This document shows, piece by piece, positions 1-11,521 of a stretch of DNA of 64,000 bases; position 1 is the first letter of the stretch; every line of letters begins with the position of its first letter. The DNA lies in contig NW_027478165.1 in assembly GCF_051020975.1 (NCBI RefSeq), positions 1,208,001-1,272,000 on the forward strand. Direction: 5' to 3'. Source of the DNA: Osmia lignaria lignaria. Lineage: Eukaryota > Arthropoda > Insecta > Hymenoptera > Megachilidae. A program made the translations under genes and the position numbers. Under the pieces are notes generated by a model. That model was not told the DNA's origin and ran no database searches. It saw nothing but the letters and a program-made list of their open reading frames with translations.

Positions 1-251
1 CAGAAACACCGTGGACCCTTTCTTTGAGATAACTGTGCACTAGTGCGAGCCGCAAATGCCACTTCCAGCTTAGCTGTGCAGAAGAAGAACAACATGAAGA
101 AGAAATATCTCGAAATATGTCCGTTAGGCCCCTTCCCTTGAGATAAATCTGCAAATATCTCGGAAACGAAGCGAGCTATGGCAAAATGTTAACAGACCTT
201 TTTTGTAGAGAATTAAGTTTCCTACTTTTTATGTTCTATGATATATTTTTT
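1..251. repeat. Left-edge partial satellite monomer with a 2 bp insertion
   Basis: The window opens inside a monomer, just before the first GGCCCC-type box (here GGACCC). This copy has a private GGACCC change and AACATGAAG within the GAA-rich tract. Its tail reads GATATATTTTTTGATC where other copies read GATATTTTTTGATC, an extra TA dinucleotide near 241-246. The distance from its GAGCTATGG landmark to the next is therefore 324 bp instead of 322. The array must continue to the left. Confidence 0.95.
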
Positions 252-3200
252 GATCAGATGCGTAGTTCTCGAGATATATCAAGATATTTAAAAGTTCCGA
301 AACCGCACCAACATAATAGAGATACAGAAACACCGTGGCCCCTCTCTTTGAGATAACTCTGCACTATTCCGAGCTGTAAATGCCACTTCCAGCTTAGCTG
401 TGCAGAAGAAGAACAACAAGAAGAAGAAATATCTCGAAATATGTCCGTCAGGCCCCTTCCCTTGAGATATATCTGCAAATATCTCGGAAACGAAGCGAGC
501 TATGGCAAAATGTTAAGAGACCTTTTTTGTAGAGAATTATGTTTCCTACAATTTATGTTCTATGATATTTTTTGATCAGAAGCGTAGTTCTCGAGATATA
601 TCGAGATATTTAAAAGTTCCGAAGCCGCACCAACATAATAGGGATACAGAAACACCGTGGCCCCTTTCTTTGAGATAACTCTGCACTAGTGCGAGCCGCA
701 AATGCCACTTCCAGCTTAGCTGTGCAGAAGAAGAACAACAAGAAGAAGAAATATCTCGAAATATGTCCGTCAGGCCCCTTCCCTTGAGATATATCTGCAA
801 ATATCTCGGAAACGAAGCGAGCTATGGCAAAATGTTAAGAGACCTTTTTTGTAGAGAATTATGTTTCCTACAATTTATGTTCTATGATATTTTTTGATCA
901 GAAGCGTAGTTCTCGAGATATATCGAGATATTTAAAAGTTCCGAAGCCGCACCAACATAATAGGGATACAGAAACACCGTGGCCCCTTTCTTTGAGATAA
1001 CTCTGCACTAGTGCGAGCCGCAAATGCCACTTCCAGCTTAGCTGTGCAGAAGAAGAACAACAAGAAGAAGAAATATCTCGAGATATGTCCGTCAGGCCCC
1101 TTCCCTTGAGATATATCTGCAAATATCTCGGAAACGAAGCGAGCTATGGCAAAATGTTAAGAGACCTTTTTTGTAGAGAATTATGTTTCCTACAATTTAT
1201 GTTCTATGATATTTTTTGATCAGAAGCGCAGTTTTCGAGATATATCGAGATATTTAAAAGTTCCGAAGCCGCACCAACATAATAGAGATACAGAAACACC
1301 GTGGCCCCTTTCTTTGAGATAACTGTGCACTAGTGCGAGCCGCAAATGCCACTCCCAGCTTAGCTGTGCAGAAGAAGAACAACAAGAAGAAGAAATATCT
1401 CGAAATATGTCCGTCAGGCCCCTTCCCTTGAGATAAATCTGCAAATATCTCGGAAACGAAGAGAGCTATGGCAAAATGTTAAGAGACGTTTTTTGTAGAG
1501 AATTATGTTTCCTACAATTTATGTTCTATGATATTTTTTGATCAGAAGCGTAGTTCTCGAGATATATCGAGATATTTAAAAGTTCCGAAGCCGCAACAAC
1601 ATAATAGGGATACAGAAACACCGTGGCCCCTTTCTTTGAGATAACTCTGCACTAGTGCGAGCCGCAAATGCCACTTCCAGCTTAGCTGTGCAGAAGAAGA
1701 ACAACAAGAAGAAGAAATATCTCGAAATATGTCCGTCAGGCCCCTTCCCTTGAGATAAATCTGCAAATATCTCGGAAACGAAGAGAGCTATGGCAAAATG
1801 TTAAGAGACGTTTTTTGTAGAGAATTATGTTTCCTACAATTTATGTTCTATGATATTTTTTGATCAGAAGCGTAGTTCTCGAGATATATCGAGATATTTA
1901 AAAGTTCCGAAGCCGCACCAACATAATAGGGATACAGAAACACCGTGGCCCCTTTCTTTGAGATAACTCTGCACTAGTGCGAGCCGCAAATGCCACTTCC
2001 AGCTTAGCTGTGCAGAAGAGGAACAACAAGAAGAAGAAATATCTCGAAATATGTCCGTCAGGCCCCTTCCCTTGAGATAAATCTGCAAATATCTCGGAAA
2101 CAGAGAGAGCTATGGCAAAATGTTAAGAGACCTTTTTTGTAGAGAATTAAGTTTCCTACTTTTCATGTTCTATGATATTTTTTGATCAGATGCGTAGTTC
2201 TCGAGATATATCAAGATATTTAAAAGTTCCGAAGCCGCACCAACATAATAGAGATACAGAAACACCGTGGCCCCTCTCTTTGAGATAACTCTGCACTATT
2301 GCGAGCTGGAAATGCCACTTCCAGTTTAGCTGTGCAGAAGAAGAACAATAAGAAGAAGAAATATCTCGAAATATGTCCGTTAGGCCCCTTCCCTTGAGAT
2401 AAATCTGCAAATATCTCGGAAATGAAGCGAGCTATGGCAAAATGTTAAGAGACCTTTTTTGTAGAGAATTAAGTTTTCTACTTTTGATGTTCTATGATAT
2501 TTTTTGATCAGATGCGTAGTTCTCGAGATATATCAAGATATTTAAAAGTTCCGAAGCCGCACCAACATAATAGAGATACAGAAACACCGTGGCCCCTTTC
2601 TTTGAGATAACTCTGCACTATTCCGAGCTGTAAATGCCACTTCCAGCTTAGCTGTGCAGAAGAAGAACAACAAGAAGAAGAAATATCTCGAAATATGTCC
2701 GTCAGGCCCCTTCCCTTGAGATATATCTGCAAATATCTCGGAAACGAAGCGAGCTATGGCAAAATGTTAAGAGACCTTTTCTGTAGAGAATTATGTTTCC
2801 TACAATTTATGTTCTATGATATTTTTTGATCAGAAGCGTAGTTCTCGAGATATATCGAGATATTTAAAAGTTCCGAAGCCGCACCAACATAATAGGGATA
2901 CAGAAACACCGTGGCCCCTTTCTTTGAGATAACTCTGCACTAGTGCGAGCCGCAAATGCCACTTCCAGCTTAGCTGTGCAGAAGAAGAACATCAAGAAGA
3001 AGAAATATCTCGAAATATGTCCGTCAGGCCCCTTCCCTTGAGATAAATCTGCAAATATCTCGGAAACGAAGCGAGCTATGGCAGAATGTTAAGAGACGTT
3101 TTTTGTAGAGAATTATGTTTCCTACAATTTATGTACTATGATATTTTTTGATCAGAAGCGTAGTTCTCGAGATATATCGAGATATTTAAAAGTTCCGAAG

Positions 3201-4105
3201 CCGCACCAACATAATAGGGATACAGAAACACCGTGGCCCCTTTCTTTGAGATAACTCTGCACTATTGCGACCTGCAAATGCCACTTCCAGCTTAGCTGTG
3301 CAGAAGAGGAACAACAAGAAGAAGAAATATCTCGGAATATGTCCGTCAGGCCCCTTCCCTTGATATAAATCTGCAAATATCTCGGAAACGAAGCGAGCTA
3401 TGGCAAAATGTTAAGAGACCTTTTTTGTAGAGAATTAAGTTTCCTACTTTTTATGGTCTATGATATTTTTCGATCAGAGGCGTAGTTCTCGAGATATATC
3501 AAGATATTTAAAAGTTCCGAGGCCGCACCAACATAATAGAGATACAGAAACACCGTGGCCCCTTTCTTTGAGATAACTCTGCACTAGTGCGAGCCGCAAA
3601 TGCCGCTTCCAGCTTAGCTGTGCAGAAGAAGAACAGCAAGAAGAAGAAATATCTCGAAATATGTCCGTCAGGCCCCTTCCCTCGAGATAAATCTGCAAAT
3701 ATCTCGGAAACGAAGCGAGCTATGGCAAAATGATAAGAGACCTTTTTTGTAGAGAATTAAGTTTCCTACTTTTTATGTTCTACGATATTTTTTGATCAGA
3801 TGCGTAGTTCTCGAGATATATCAAGATATTTAAAAGTTCCGAAGCCGCGCCAACATAATAGAGATACAGAAACACCGTGGCCCCTTTCTTTGAGATAACT
3901 CTGCACTATTGCGAGCTGCAAATGCCACTTCCAGCTTAGCTGTGCAGAAGAAGAACAACAAGAAGAAGAAATATCTCGAAATATGTCCGTCAGGCCCCTT
4001 CCCTTGAGATAAATCTGCAAATATCTCGGAAACGAAGCGAGCTATGGCAAAATGTTAAGAGACCTTTTTTGTAGAGAATTATGTTTCCTACAATTTACGT
4101 TCTCT
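252..4105. repeat. Array segment: mixed monomer types, B-type run at 574-2183
   Basis: Twelve monomers. Five successive copies (GATC at 574, 896, 1218, 1540, 1862) share the B-type tail (ATGTTTCCTACAATTT), the head GATCAGAAGCG and the CTAGTGCGAGCCG variant, and four of the five carry AATAGGGATACAG. Flanking copies at 252, 2184 and 2506 are A-type (AAGTTTCCTACTTTTT, GATCAGATGCG). The monomers at 252 and 2506 share the rare ATTCCGAGCTGTAAATG, consistent with an old duplication seven monomers (2254 bp) apart. A stop codon breaks the common minus-strand frame at 2992-2994. Confidence 0.85.
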
Positions 4106-6560
4106 GATATTTTTTGATCAGAAGCGTAGTTTTCGAGATATATCGAGATATTTAAAAGTTCCGAAGCCGCACCAACATAATAGAGATACAGAAACAGCGT
4201 GGCCCCTTTCTTTGGGATAACTCTGCACTATTGCGAGCTGGAAATGCCACTTCCAGTTTAGCTGTGCAGAAGAAGAACAACAAGAAGAAGAAATATCTCG
4301 AAATATGTCCGTCAGGACCCCTCCCTTGAGATAAATCTGCAAATATCTCGGAAACGAAGCGAGCTATTGCAAAACGTTAAGAGACCTTTTTTGTAAAGAA
4401 TTAGGTTTCCTACTTTTTCTGTTCTATGATATTTTTTGATCAGATGCGTAGTTCTCGAGATATATCAAGATATTTAAAAGCTCCGAAGCTGCACCAACAT
4501 AATAGAGGTACAGAAACACCGTGGCCCCTTTCTTTGAGATAACTCTGCACTATTGCGAGCTGCAAATGCCACTTCCAGCTTAGCTGTGCAGAAGAAGAAC
4601 AACAAGAAGAAGAAATATCTCGAAATATGTCCGTCAGGCCCCTTCCCTTGAGATAAATCTGCAAATATCTCGGAAACGAAGCGAGCTATGGCAAAATGTG
4701 AAGAGACGTTTTTTGTGGAGAATTATGTTTCCTACAATTTATGTTCTATGATATTTTTTGATCAGAAGCGTAGTTTTCGCGATATATCGAGATATTTAAA
4801 AGTTCCGAAGCCGCACCAACATAATAGAGATACAGAAACACCGTGGCCCCTTTCTTTGAGATAACTCTGCACTAGTGCGAGCCGCAAATGCCACTTCCAG
4901 CTTAGCTGTGCAGAAAAAGAACAACAAGAAGAAGAAACATCTCGAAATATGTCCGTCAGGCCCCTTCCCTTGAGATAAATCTGCAAATATCTCGGAAACG
5001 AAGCGAGCTATGGCAAAATGTTTAGAGACCTTTCTTGTAGAGAATCAAGTTTCCTACGTTTTATCTTCTATGATATTTTTTGATCAGATGCGTAGTTCTC
5101 GAGATATATCAAGATATTTAAAAGTTCCGAAGCCGCACCAACATAATAGAGATACAGAAATACCGTGGCCCCTCTCTTTGAGATAACTCTGCACTATTGC
5201 GAGCTGCAAATGCCACTTCCAGCTTAGCTGTGCAGAAGAAGAACAACAAGAAGAAGAAACATCTCGAAATATGTCCGTCAGGCCCCTTCCCTTGAGATAA
5301 ATCTGCAAATATCTCGGAAACGAAGCGAGCTATGGCAAAATGTTTAGAGACCTTTCTTGTAGAGAATTAAGTTTCCTACTTTTTATGTAGTATGATATTT
5401 TTTGATCAGATGCGTAGTTCTCGAGATATATCAAGATATTTAAAAGTTCCGAAGCCGCACCAACATAATAGAGATACAGAAATACCGTGGCCCCTCTCTT
5501 TGAGATAACTCTGCACTATTGCGAGCTGCAAATGCCACTTCCAGCTTAGCTGTGCAGAAGAAGAACAACAAGAAGAAGAAACATCTCGAAATATGTCCGT
5601 CAGGCCCCTTCCCTTGAGATAAATCTGCAAATATCTCGGAAACGAAGCGAGCTATGGCAAAATGTTTAGAGACCTTTCTTGTAGAGAATTAAGTTTCCTA
5701 CTTTTTATATAGTATGATATTTTTTGATCAGATGCGTAGTTCTCGAGATATATCAAGATATTTAAAAGTTCCGAAGCCGCACCAACATAATAGAGATACA
5801 GAAACACCGTGGCCCCTTTCTTTGAGATAACTCTGCACTATTGCGCGCTGCAAATGCCACTTCCAGCTTAGCTGTGCAGAAGAAGAACAACAAGAAGAAG
5901 AAATATCTCGAAATATGTCCGTCAGGCCCCTTCCCTTGAGATAAATCTGCAAATATCTCGGAAACGAAGCGAGCTATGGCAAAATGTTAAGAGACCTTTT
6001 TTGTAGAGAATTATGTTTCCTACAATTTATCTTCTATGATATTTTTTGATCAGAAGCGTAGTTTTCGAGATATATCGAGATATTTAAAAGTTCCGAAGCC
6101 GCACCAACATAATAGAGATACAGAAACACCGTGGCCCCTTTCTTTGGGATAACTCTGCACTATTGCGAGCTGCAAATGCCACTTCCAGCTTAGCTGTGCA
6201 GAAGAAGAACAACAAGAAGAAGAAACATCTCGAAATATGTCCGTCAGGCCCCTTCCCTTGAGATAAATCTGCAAATATCTCGGAAACGAAGCGAGCTATG
6301 GCAAAATGTTTAGAGACCTTTCTTGTAGAGAATTAAGTTTCCTACTTTTTATGTAGTATGATATTTTTTGATCAGATGCGTAGTTCTCGAGATATATCAA
6401 GATATTTAAAAGTTCCGAAGCCGCACCAACATAATAGAGATACAGAAACACCGTGGCCCCTTTCTTTGAGATAACTCTGCACTATTGCGCGCTGCAAATG
6501 CCACTTCCAGCTTAGCTGTGCAGAAGAAGAACAACAAGAAGAAGAAATATCTCGAAATAT
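4106..6560. repeat. Nine-monomer segmental duplication, copy 1
   Basis: This stretch is nearly identical to 7004-9458, 2898 bp (9 x 322) downstream. Shared rare variants include GAAACAGCGTGG, GTTTTCGCGATAT, AGAAACATCTCG in several monomers, ATATAGTATG and TTGCGCGCTGC. I noticed only three differences by eye: GCAGAAAAAG against GCAGAAGAAG, TGTGGAG against TGTAGAG, and CTTCTATG against CTTGTATG. The match starts just after the private ACGTTCTCTG of copy 1 and ends where copy 1 changes to ATGCCCGTC. This is the expected product of unequal exchange in register. Confidence 0.9.
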
Positions 6561-7003
6561 GCCCGTCAGGCCCCTTCCATTGAGATAAATCTGCAAATAT
6601 CTCGGAAACGAAGCGAGCTATGGCAAAATGTTAAGAGACCTTTTTTGTACAGAATTATCTTTCCTACAATTTACGTTCTCCGATATTTTTTGATCAGAAG
6701 CGTAGTTTTCGAGATATATCGAGATATTTAAAAGTTCCGAAGCCGCACCAACATAATAGAGATACAGAAACACCGTGGCCCCTTTCTTTGAGATAACTCT
6801 GCACTATTGCGACCTGCAAATGCCACTTCCAGCTTAGCTGTGCAGAAGAAGAACAACAAGAAGAAGAAATATCTCGAAATATGTCCGTCAGGCCCCTTCC
6901 CTTGAGATAAATCTGCAAATATCTCGGAAACGAAGCGAGCTATGGCAAAATGTTAAGAGACCTTTTTTGTAGAGAAATATGTTTCCTACAATTTATGTTC
7001 TAT
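6561..7003. repeat. Junction between the two nine-monomer copies
   Basis: Ordinary satellite monomers that belong to neither duplicated copy. The stretch has private variants: GCCCGTCAGG with TTCCATTGAG, GTACAGAATTATC, and ACGTTCTCCG. The last resembles ACGTTCTCTG at the left edge of copy 1 (4098-4105), so the original duplicated unit may have included this variant before it diverged or was converted. Confidence 0.7.
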
Positions 7004-9458
7004 GATATTTTTTGATCAGAAGCGTAGTTTTCGAGATATATCGAGATATTTAAAAGTTCCGAAGCCGCACCAACATAATAGAGATACAGAAACAGCGTGG
7101 CCCCTTTCTTTGGGATAACTCTGCACTATTGCGAGCTGGAAATGCCACTTCCAGTTTAGCTGTGCAGAAGAAGAACAACAAGAAGAAGAAATATCTCGAA
7201 ATATGTCCGTCAGGACCCCTCCCTTGAGATAAATCTGCAAATATCTCGGAAACGAAGCGAGCTATTGCAAAACGTTAAGAGACCTTTTTTGTAAAGAATT
7301 AGGTTTCCTACTTTTTCTGTTCTATGATATTTTTTGATCAGATGCGTAGTTCTCGAGATATATCAAGATATTTAAAAGCTCCGAAGCTGCACCAACATAA
7401 TAGAGGTACAGAAACACCGTGGCCCCTTTCTTTGAGATAACTCTGCACTATTGCGAGCTGCAAATGCCACTTCCAGCTTAGCTGTGCAGAAGAAGAACAA
7501 CAAGAAGAAGAAATATCTCGAAATATGTCCGTCAGGCCCCTTCCCTTGAGATAAATCTGCAAATATCTCGGAAACGAAGCGAGCTATGGCAAAATGTGAA
7601 GAGACGTTTTTTGTAGAGAATTATGTTTCCTACAATTTATGTTCTATGATATTTTTTGATCAGAAGCGTAGTTTTCGCGATATATCGAGATATTTAAAAG
7701 TTCCGAAGCCGCACCAACATAATAGAGATACAGAAACACCGTGGCCCCTTTCTTTGAGATAACTCTGCACTAGTGCGAGCCGCAAATGCCACTTCCAGCT
7801 TAGCTGTGCAGAAGAAGAACAACAAGAAGAAGAAACATCTCGAAATATGTCCGTCAGGCCCCTTCCCTTGAGATAAATCTGCAAATATCTCGGAAACGAA
7901 GCGAGCTATGGCAAAATGTTTAGAGACCTTTCTTGTAGAGAATCAAGTTTCCTACGTTTTATCTTCTATGATATTTTTTGATCAGATGCGTAGTTCTCGA
8001 GATATATCAAGATATTTAAAAGTTCCGAAGCCGCACCAACATAATAGAGATACAGAAATACCGTGGCCCCTCTCTTTGAGATAACTCTGCACTATTGCGA
8101 GCTGCAAATGCCACTTCCAGCTTAGCTGTGCAGAAGAAGAACAACAAGAAGAAGAAACATCTCGAAATATGTCCGTCAGGCCCCTTCCCTTGAGATAAAT
8201 CTGCAAATATCTCGGAAACGAAGCGAGCTATGGCAAAATGTTTAGAGACCTTTCTTGTAGAGAATTAAGTTTCCTACTTTTTATGTAGTATGATATTTTT
8301 TGATCAGATGCGTAGTTCTCGAGATATATCAAGATATTTAAAAGTTCCGAAGCCGCACCAACATAATAGAGATACAGAAATACCGTGGCCCCTCTCTTTG
8401 AGATAACTCTGCACTATTGCGAGCTGCAAATGCCACTTCCAGCTTAGCTGTGCAGAAGAAGAACAACAAGAAGAAGAAACATCTCGAAATATGTCCGTCA
8501 GGCCCCTTCCCTTGAGATAAATCTGCAAATATCTCGGAAACGAAGCGAGCTATGGCAAAATGTTTAGAGACCTTTCTTGTAGAGAATTAAGTTTCCTACT
8601 TTTTATATAGTATGATATTTTTTGATCAGATGCGTAGTTCTCGAGATATATCAAGATATTTAAAAGTTCCGAAGCCGCACCAACATAATAGAGATACAGA
8701 AACACCGTGGCCCCTTTCTTTGAGATAACTCTGCACTATTGCGCGCTGCAAATGCCACTTCCAGCTTAGCTGTGCAGAAGAAGAACAACAAGAAGAAGAA
8801 ATATCTCGAAATATGTCCGTCAGGCCCCTTCCCTTGAGATAAATCTGCAAATATCTCGGAAACGAAGCGAGCTATGGCAAAATGTTAAGAGACCTTTTTT
8901 GTAGAGAATTATGTTTCCTACAATTTATCTTGTATGATATTTTTTGATCAGAAGCGTAGTTTTCGAGATATATCGAGATATTTAAAAGTTCCGAAGCCGC
9001 ACCAACATAATAGAGATACAGAAACACCGTGGCCCCTTTCTTTGGGATAACTCTGCACTATTGCGAGCTGCAAATGCCACTTCCAGCTTAGCTGTGCAGA
9101 AGAAGAACAACAAGAAGAAGAAACATCTCGAAATATGTCCGTCAGGCCCCTTCCCTTGAGATAAATCTGCAAATATCTCGGAAACGAAGCGAGCTATGGC
9201 AAAATGTTTAGAGACCTTTCTTGTAGAGAATTAAGTTTCCTACTTTTTATGTAGTATGATATTTTTTGATCAGATGCGTAGTTCTCGAGATATATCAAGA
9301 TATTTAAAAGTTCCGAAGCCGCACCAACATAATAGAGATACAGAAACACCGTGGCCCCTTTCTTTGAGATAACTCTGCACTATTGCGCGCTGCAAATGCC
9401 ACTTCCAGCTTAGCTGTGCAGAAGAAGAACAACAAGAAGAAGAAATATCTCGAAATAT
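7004..9458. repeat. Nine-monomer segmental duplication, copy 2
   Basis: Second copy of the segment at 4106-6560, offset by exactly 2898 bp. All diagnostic variants recur in the same order. Both copies also contain two adjacent near-twin monomers (5082 and 5404 in copy 1; 7980 and 8302 in copy 2) that share GAAATACCGTGG, so a one-monomer duplication came before the nine-monomer duplication. Confidence 0.9.
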
Positions 9459-10640
9459 GTCCGTCAGGCCCCTTCCCTTGAGATAAATCTGCAAATATCT
9501 CGGAAACGAAGCGAGCTATGGCAAAATCTTAAAAGACGTTTTTTGTAGAGAATTAAGTTTCCTACTTTTTATCTTCTATGATATTTTTCGATCAGAGGCG
9601 TAGTTCTCGAGATATATCAAGATATTTAAAAGTTCCGAAGCCGCACCAACATAATAGAGATACAGAAACACCGTGGCCCCTTTCTTTGAGATAACTCTGC
9701 ACTATTGCGAGCTGTAAATGCCACTTCCAGCTTAGCTGTGCAGAAGAAGAACAACAAGAAGAAGAAATATCTCGAAATATGTCCGTCAGGCCCCTTCCCT
9801 TGAGATATATCTGCAAATATCTCGGAAACGAAGCGAGCTATGGCAAAATGTTAAGAGACCTTTTTTGTAGAGAATTAAGTTTCCTACTTTTTATGTTCTA
9901 TGATATTTTTTGATCGGATGCGTAGTTCTCGAGATATATCAAGATATTTAAAAGTTCCGAAGCCGCACCAACATAATAGAGATACAGAAACACCGTGGCC
10001 CCTTTCTTTGAGATAACTCTGCACTATTGCGAGCTGCAAATGCCACTCCCAGCTTAGCTGTGCAGAAGAAGAACAACAAGAAGAAGGAATATCTCGAAAT
10101 ATGTCCGTCAGGCCCCTTCCCTTGAGATATATCTGCAAATATCTCGGAAACGAAGCGAGCTATGGCAAAATGTTAAGAGACCTTTTTTGTAGAGAATTAA
10201 GTTTCCTACTTTTTATGTTCTATGATATTTTTTGATCGGATGCGTAGTTCTCGAGATATATCAAGATATTTAAAAGTGCCGAAGCCGCACCAACATAATA
10301 GAGATACAGAAACACCGTGGCCCCTTTCTTTGAGATAACTCTGCACTATTGCGCGCTGCAAATGCCACTTCCAGCTTAGCTGTGCAGAAGAAGAACAACA
10401 AGAAGAAGAAATATCTCGAAATATGCCCGTCAGGCCCCTTCCATTGAGATAAATCTGCAAATATCTCGGAAACGAAGCGAGCTATGGCAAAATGTTAAGA
10501 GACCTTTTTTGTAGAGAATTAAGTTTCCTACTTTTTATGTTCTATGATATTTTTTGATCAGATGCGTAGTTCTCGAGATATATCAAGATATTTAAAAGTT
10601 CCGAAGCCGCACCAACATAATAGAGATACAGAAACACCGT

Positions 10641-10667
10641 GGCCCCTTTCTTTGAGATAACTCTGCA
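10641..10667 (+). repeat. Internal direct-repeat box 1 of the monomer
   Basis: A 27 bp box running from GGCCCC through TTGAGATAA to TCTGCA. It matches the box at 10755-10781 at 24 of 27 positions when consensus forms are compared. Sequence after both boxes also aligns loosely, through GCGAGCT and a CAAATG/CAAAATG element. This suggests the 322 bp unit arose partly by an ancient internal duplication with a 114 bp offset. Confidence 0.8.
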
Positions 10668-10707
10668 CTATTGCGAGCTGCAAATGCCACTCCCAGCTTA
10701 GCTGTGC

Positions 10708-10733
10708 AGAAGAAGAACAACAAGAAGAAGAAA
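10708..10733 (+). repeat. GAA-rich purine tract inside the monomer
   Basis: A 26 bp tract of GAA/GAAC/AAC triplets, purine except for two C residues. On the minus strand it encodes the Ser/Cys run of the open frame. It is the site of the single 3 bp deletion in the window (63514-63521), which looks like slippage of one triplet. Some copies read GAAGAAGAAGAACAAG by substitution without length change. Confidence 0.85.
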
Positions 10734-10754
10734 TATCTCGAAATATGTCCGTCA

Positions 10755-10781
10755 GGCCCCTTCCCTTGAGATATATCTGCA
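10755..10781 (+). repeat. Internal direct-repeat box 2 of the monomer
   Basis: Partner of the box at 10641-10667, 114 bp downstream. It is followed by about 12 extra bases (CTCGGAAACGAA region) before the shared GCGAGCT. In subfamily C monomers this second box, not the first, carries a linked cluster of five changes (GGCCAGTTCC...GAGCTGAATC). Confidence 0.8.
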
Positions 10782-10832
10782 AATATCTCGGAAACGAAGC
10801 GAGCTATGGCAAAATGTTAAGAGACCTTTTTT

Positions 10833-10853
10833 GTAGAGAATTAAGTTTCCTAC
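10833..10853. other. Imperfect 21 bp dyad in the monomer tail
   Basis: GTAGAGAA on the left faces TTTCCTAC on the right, pairing at 6 of 8 positions around a 5-base centre. It is retained in most copies of both A- and B-type tails, so it predates their split. It could be a protein-binding dyad or chance; I have no family match for it. Confidence 0.45.
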
Positions 10854-11521
10854 TTTTTATGTTCTATGATATTTTTTGATCGGATGCGTAGTTCTCGAGA
10901 TATATCAAGATATTTAAAAGTTCCGAAGCCGCACCATCATAATAGAGATACAGAAACACCGTGGCCCCTTTCTTTGAGATAACTCTGCACTATTGCGAGC
11001 TGCAAATGCCACTCCCAGCTTAGCTGTGCAGAAGAAGAACAACAAGAAGAAGAAATATCTCGAAATATGTCCGTCAGGCCCCTTCCCTTGAGATATATCT
11101 GCAAATATCTCGGAAACGAAGCGAGCTATGGCAAAATGTTAAGAGACCTTTTTTGTAGAGAATTAAGTTTCCTACTTTTTATGTTCTATGATATTTTTTG
11201 ATCGGATGCGTAGTTCTCGAGATATATCAAGATATTTAAAAGTGCCGAAGCCGCACCAACATAATAGAGATACAGAAACACCGTGGCCCCTTTCTTTGAG
11301 ATAACTCTGCACTATTGCGCGCTGCAAATGCCACTTCCAGCTTAGCTGTGCAGAAGAAGAACAACAAGAAGAAGAAATATCTCGAAATATGCCCGTCAGG
11401 CCCCTTCCATTGAGATAAATCTGCAAATATCTCGGAAACGAAGCGAGCTATGGCAAAATGTTAAGAGACCTTTTTTGTAGAGAATTAAGTTTCCTACTTT
11501 TTATGTTCTATGATATTTTTT

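Larger units (their letters stand above)
10558..10782 (-). other. Representative 74-codon satellite open frame, judged non-coding
   Basis: Every full monomer carries this minus-strand frame between box 2 and the GATC site. The translated string starts QIYLKGRG, has a Ser/Cys run (ISSSCCSSSAQ) from the GAA tract, then WKWHLQLAIVQSYLKERG and ends LDISRELRI. It is uninterrupted in about 194 of 198 complete copies. Against coding: the first codon is TTG with no in-frame ATG upstream in most copies; amino acid changes are frequent and follow nucleotide subfamilies; 322 is not a multiple of three, so copies cannot fuse into a longer frame; no recognisable domain, signal peptide or promoter is visible. 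Recent homogenisation alone can keep a chance frame open. I annotate it so that it is not mistaken for a gene family. Confidence 0.85.
10556..10877. repeat. Representative A-type satellite monomer (322 bp)
   Basis: I use GATC as base 1 for phase. Landmarks: GATC 10556-10559; CTCGAG 10572-10577; first GGCCCC-TTGAGATAA box 10641-10667; GCGAGCTG and the dyad region about 10673-10700; GAA-rich purine tract 10708-10733; second box 10755-10781; CTCGGAAACGAAGCGAGC from 10787; imperfect 21 bp dyad 10833-10853; T-tracts at 10827-10832, 10854-10858 and 10872-10877. Hand-counted composition is 66 C and 61 G, with 11 CpG. GATC occurs once per monomer and CTCGAG once in A-type copies, so MboI/DpnII and XhoI would give a 322 bp ladder. 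Confidence 0.95.

Noticed and set aside
10598..10612. RNA polymerase III B-box (AGTTCCGAAGCC) or tRNA/SINE origin
   Set aside because: It needs an extra base relative to the GGTTCGANNCC consensus, there is no convincing A-box at the right distance, and no tRNA-like fold or A-tail.
10781..10801. CENP-B box-like element on the minus strand (CTTCGTTTCCGAGAT)
   Set aside because: Only the first seven bases resemble the known CENP-B box; the required A and CGGG core positions are not matched.
10556..10877. Hammerhead ribozyme, as found in some animal satellites
   Set aside because: GAAAC elements exist but I see no CTGANGA core on either strand (the closest is CTGATCA on the minus strand), and no suitable stem arrangement.
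10827..10877. Phased T-tracts producing strong DNA curvature
   Set aside because: Tract centres are about 26.5 and 18.5 bp apart, which is not a consistent multiple of the helical repeat, so I do not claim a bend.
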